The notes beneath the pieces were generated by a model, which did no database searches, was not told the DNA's origin, and was given only the letters and a program-made list of their open reading frames with translations. The position numbers were made by a program, and so were the translations under genes. DNA of 32,305 nucleotides from Lachnospiraceae bacterium (lineage in GTDB: Bacteria > Bacillota > Clostridia > Lachnospirales > Lachnospiraceae), in NCBI GenBank assembly GCA_949383255.1, contig CASJPF010000041.1:1-32305 (forward strand). Reading direction: 5' to 3'. Every line of letters begins with the position of its first letter. The first letter of the stretch is position 1. Positions 29,967 to 32,305 of the stretch are shown here, piece after piece.

Positions 29967-31862
29967 ATGTGGCGGAACGATAAGATTATGAATAAGAGTG
30001 CAAAGTATTATGAACTACAGGCACTTGATCTGTGGGATTTTCCTGCGCTCATCAAAAAGGCGAGGGAGATACAAGGAATCACGCTGGAAGGTTTGTGTAA
30101 GGATATCTGTTCATCAAGTTTGATGGGGAGAATTGAAAAAGGAGAACGATATGCCAATAAAGAACTTCGCGACCGGATTTTGGCAAGGTTGGGCGTGTGC
30201 TCTGACGGTTATGAAAACTTTCTTTTCTATGATGATTATCTGGTGTGGAAACAAAAGCAAGGGATTGTAAACAGCATTGAAAAGTCAGACTTTCGGGCGG
30301 CGGAAAAGTTGTTGGAGGCGTATGAGAAAAAGAGTGAAAATGATAAACTTGGCAGGCAGTTCTGTATGGTGATGCGGGCGCAGATTATGCAAAAACGTCA
30401 TGAGGACAAGACGCAGATTGCGCGTATTTATGAGGAAGCCGTAAAATTGACTGTCTCGGACATTGATAGTGGATTGATAAAGGGCTCCTGTCTTTCGGTG
30501 CAGGAGCTTGATATGATATTGGAATACGAGCGGTATTGTCATCCAGACAGATTGGCTTCAAGATGTGAAGAGATTCTGGATTATATTAGCAGTGAAGTGT
30601 TTGATACTTACAGTTATGTAAAAATCTATCCTAAAGTCATTTATTATTTGTATATCAGTACCTCAGATAAAGATAGGGATTGGGCTAGGTTGTTGCGGCT
30701 TAGCAGCACGGGAATCGAACAATTGCGCACAACCGGAAGAACGTATTATTTCTGGGAGCTTTTGGAAATTAGAGAAGAGGGACTGACAAAACTTCTGAAT
30801 ACTATGGGAGAGGATGCAGACAGCAGGAAAAGACAAGCCCTTCAAAATGTAATTGATACGGCAAAAGCATGGATGGGAGCGTTTGACTTTGTACATAATA
30901 TGTGTGGAACACACCGGAAAATGGAAACTTCCTGTTATTTGTATCAGCAGAAAGAGGCTTATTGTATTGGTGATGTTATTCGCAGAAGACGCGAGATGTT
31001 AGGGCTTACCAAGAAGGAGCTCTGCAAAGGCATCTGTTCTGAAAAGACCATAGGACGCTTGGAAGCTAAGAAAACGAAACCACAGATTGATATTGTGAGA
31101 CAGTTATTTGAACGACTAAATTTATCTGGAGAGTATCAAAGATGGCAGATTGTAACAAAAGATATAAAGGCGTTTTCGATTGTTGGAAAGATTATACAAT
31201 GTGCAAATAACCGTGATTTTAAAAATACGCAGGAGTATTTGAATGAATTGGGGCAGTATGCATCTATGGAAAATCCAATTAACAGACAATATAAGGAGCG
31301 GATTGAGGTCAATTTAAAACTTCGACAAGGTTTGATTTCAAAAGAAGGGGCAAGAATCCAGTTAGAGAAAATATTAGCCTATACAATTCCGCCGCAGACC
31401 GCGATAAAAGAAGGCGAAAAGTATTTGACGAATGTAGAGATACAATGTCTGTTGGATATTGCCATAAATATGGGAAAATCCCAAATGAATCAGTTTTATG
31501 ATGCGCTGGTAGAATTGTGTAATCAGTTAGAAAATGATGATGGGATAACAGAACATATTGCAGTGTGGGAGCTCATAATGACAAACGTTGCGAATACATT
31601 TGGTGATATGGGGAGGTATGATGAGTCGGATCTGCTTAGTTTACGTGTTATTAAAGAAAGTATCCAATGTTACAGGATGAGTTTGATTGAATTAAATTTG
31701 TATTTCAGGATATGGAACCATAATGAACGCATGAAGAAAAATATCCTTGTAGAACAAGGATATAATGAAAAACAATATTTAAGAAAGTGTATTACACTTT
31801 GTCAACTAAATAAAAATAAATTTAGAGAAATGATATTAAAAGAAAAACTTGAAAAATTTTGA
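29967..31862 (+). CDS. Double HTH / helical-repeat transcription regulator (RRNPP-like)
   Basis: This 631-residue protein is made of two similar halves. HTH 1 lies at about 27-75 (LIKKAREIQGITLEGLCKDI, SSLMGRIEKGE) and HTH 2 at about 335-385 (VIRRRREMLGLTKKELCKGI, EKTIGRLEAKK). Each is followed by 200-250 residues of helical, TPR-like sequence. LCKDICSSSLMGRIEKGE and LCKGICSEKTIGRLEAKK align closely, which shows an internal duplication. One HTH plus a TPR superhelix is the layout of RRNPP peptide-sensing regulators; two in one chain is unusual. There is no membrane segment. ATG 29967 has only a weak GAGAAG site, and ATG 29988 is an alternative. A secreted-peptide gene faces it 280 bases downstream. 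Confidence 0.8.
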   Translation: MWRNDKIMNKSAKYYELQALDLWDFPALIKKAREIQGITLEGLCKDICSSSLMGRIEKGERYANKELRDRILARLGVCSDGYENFLFYDDYLVWKQKQGIVNSIEKSDFRAAEKLLEAYEKKSENDKLGRQFCMVMRAQIMQKRHEDKTQIARIYEEAVKLTVSDIDSGLIKGSCLSVQELDMILEYERYCHPDRLASRCEEILDYISSEVFDTYSYVKIYPKVIYYLYISTSDKDRDWARLLRLSSTGIEQLRTTGRTYYFWELLEIREEGLTKLLNTMGEDADSRKRQALQNVIDTAKAWMGAFDFVHNMCGTHRKMETSCYLYQQKEAYCIGDVIRRRREMLGLTKKELCKGICSEKTIGRLEAKKTKPQIDIVRQLFERLNLSGEYQRWQIVTKDIKAFSIVGKIIQCANNRDFKNTQEYLNELGQYASMENPINRQYKERIEVNLKLRQGLISKEGARIQLEKILAYTIPPQTAIKEGEKYLTNVEIQCLLDIAINMGKSQMNQFYDALVELCNQLENDDGITEHIAVWELIMTNVANTFGDMGRYDESDLLSLRVIKESIQCYRMSLIELNLYFRIWNHNERMKKNILVEQGYNEKQYLRKCITLCQLNKNKFREMILKEKLEKF

Positions 31863-31912
31863 TGAAACTATATAAATCATATTAGATTTTATTGTAGTTA
31901 TTCATTTTGTAT

Positions 31913-32074
31913 GAGAGTGTAAATAATTTTGTGTCTTTGTAATTTTCATTGTTAAGAATTTATGCTCACTAAAACACCAAAAAATTCAGTATTTACAAGG
32001 CTTTGTGGGCGCTGCCCACACCCGGTCTCTGGAATAAGATGGATGGGTAGAGACACAAAATTAAGAACACTCCC
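31913..32074. mobile_element. 162-bp MITE with 24-bp terminal inverted repeats
   Basis: The left end is GAGAGTGTAAATAATTTTGT then GTCT. The right end, read on the other strand, is GGGAGTGTTCTTAATTTTGT then GTCT; about 20 of 24 positions agree. An exact 8-bp direct repeat TTTTGTAT flanks it (31905-31912 and 32075-32082), the expected target duplication. Inside is a hairpin TGTGGGC-GCT-GCCCACA (32004-32020) and no ORF. The end sequence and 8-bp duplication suggest mobilisation by an IS256-type transposase, which is inference. Confidence 0.85.
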
Positions 32075-32141
32075 TTTTGTATGTGATAAGATGGTCTAAA
32101 AAATTCATTTCTCAAAATAGAATTGATAGTAAAGATATATT

Positions 32142-32285
32142 TTAGATATAAATATCTGTTACAGGATCAGCATCACTCATCGGTGTTACCCCATAATCAT
32201 CAACCTGTGGAAATCCTTCAAAGAAACCTGCGTTCAAGGTAAATACAAGAGCTGCTAACAACACAACATTCATTAATTTTTTCAT
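32142..32285 (-). CDS. Small secreted peptide precursor (47 residues), candidate signal
   Basis: This gene reads on the minus strand from ATG 32285 to TAA at 32142, with AGAAAGAAGG six bases upstream of the start. The product has a signal-sequence form: MKKLMNVV, a hydrophobic core LLAALVFTLNAGFF, then a polar acidic tail with VDDYGVTPMSDADPV and the end TDIYI. It has no cysteine, so it is not a lantibiotic- or AgrD-type precursor. It faces a double HTH/TPR-like regulator, and the combination is what is expected of a pro-peptide exported, trimmed and sensed by an RRNPP-like receptor. That function is inferred. Too short for most ORF calling. Confidence 0.65.
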   Translation of the reverse strand: MKKLMNVVLLAALVFTLNAGFFEGFPQVDDYGVTPMSDADPVTDIYI

Positions 32286-32305
32286 AGTGAACCTTCTTTC
32301 TAAAA

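Noticed and set aside
1..32305. tRNA or rRNA genes
   Set aside because: No cloverleaf with a GTTCRA-type T arm and CCA-proximal stem, and no rRNA-like stretch, was recognised on either strand.

Overview
The window looks like the chromosome of a Gram-positive, low-GC anaerobe of the Clostridia, most likely a butyrate-forming gut member of the Lachnospiraceae. The reasons are a complete thl-crt-hbd-bcd-etfB-etfA butyrate operon, a bile salt hydrolase, a SAM-I riboswitch in front of metK, strong AGGAGG-type ribosome binding sites and many small structured repeats between genes. The family assignment is an inference; no rRNA or tRNA gene is present to confirm it.

Region 1 (1 to about 6361) is the right arm of a prophage. 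It holds a lysis cassette (XhlA-like protein, small membrane protein, LLH-type holin, amidase endolysin) ending in a strong terminator. One large autonomous cargo gene follows: a 1345-residue metallophosphoesterase / NB-ARC-type STAND NTPase / TPR protein with 13 nearly identical 42-residue repeats. Directly after it comes a 5'-truncated M23 peptidase gene, which suggests the phage integrated inside that gene. The layout resembles lysogenic-conversion or anti-phage cargo, and it is the main candidate for an undescribed system.

Region 2 (6815-13430) is the butyrate operon. Acetyl-CoA is condensed (Thl), reduced (Hbd), dehydrated (Crt) and reduced again by the electron-bifurcating Bcd-EtfBA complex. 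A good Rex-type operator and two promoters lie upstream, stable hairpins lie between thl/crt and hbd/bcd, and a clear terminator ends the operon.

Region 3 (13567-17984) holds a Uma2-family nuclease-like gene, an 850-bp stretch with a probable group II intron remnant, a 50-codon unknown gene, an RtcB RNA ligase with a small XRE regulator, and a bile salt hydrolase with its own promoter.

Region 4 (18064-26138) holds a stand-alone receiver protein, a three-copy array of 87-nt structured repeats, an SPFH / small RHH-like / small membrane / YbjQ cluster, a BceRS-type two-component system without its ABC transporter, a coiled-coil protein of unknown function, and an exported LysM-G5-M23 cell-wall peptidase.

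Region 5 (26139-32305) holds murA, the SAM riboswitch with metK, a transcription regulator built from two HTH-plus-helical-repeat halves, and, facing it, a 47-codon gene for a small secreted peptide. A 162-bp MITE with a perfect 8-bp target duplication sits between the last two. The regulator and peptide look like a candidate peptide-signalling pair.

Two dispersed repeat families tie regions 3-5 together: an approximately 87-nt two-hairpin element (seven full or partial copies) and an approximately 157-bp element present twice in inverted orientation around the BceRS-to-M23 segment.
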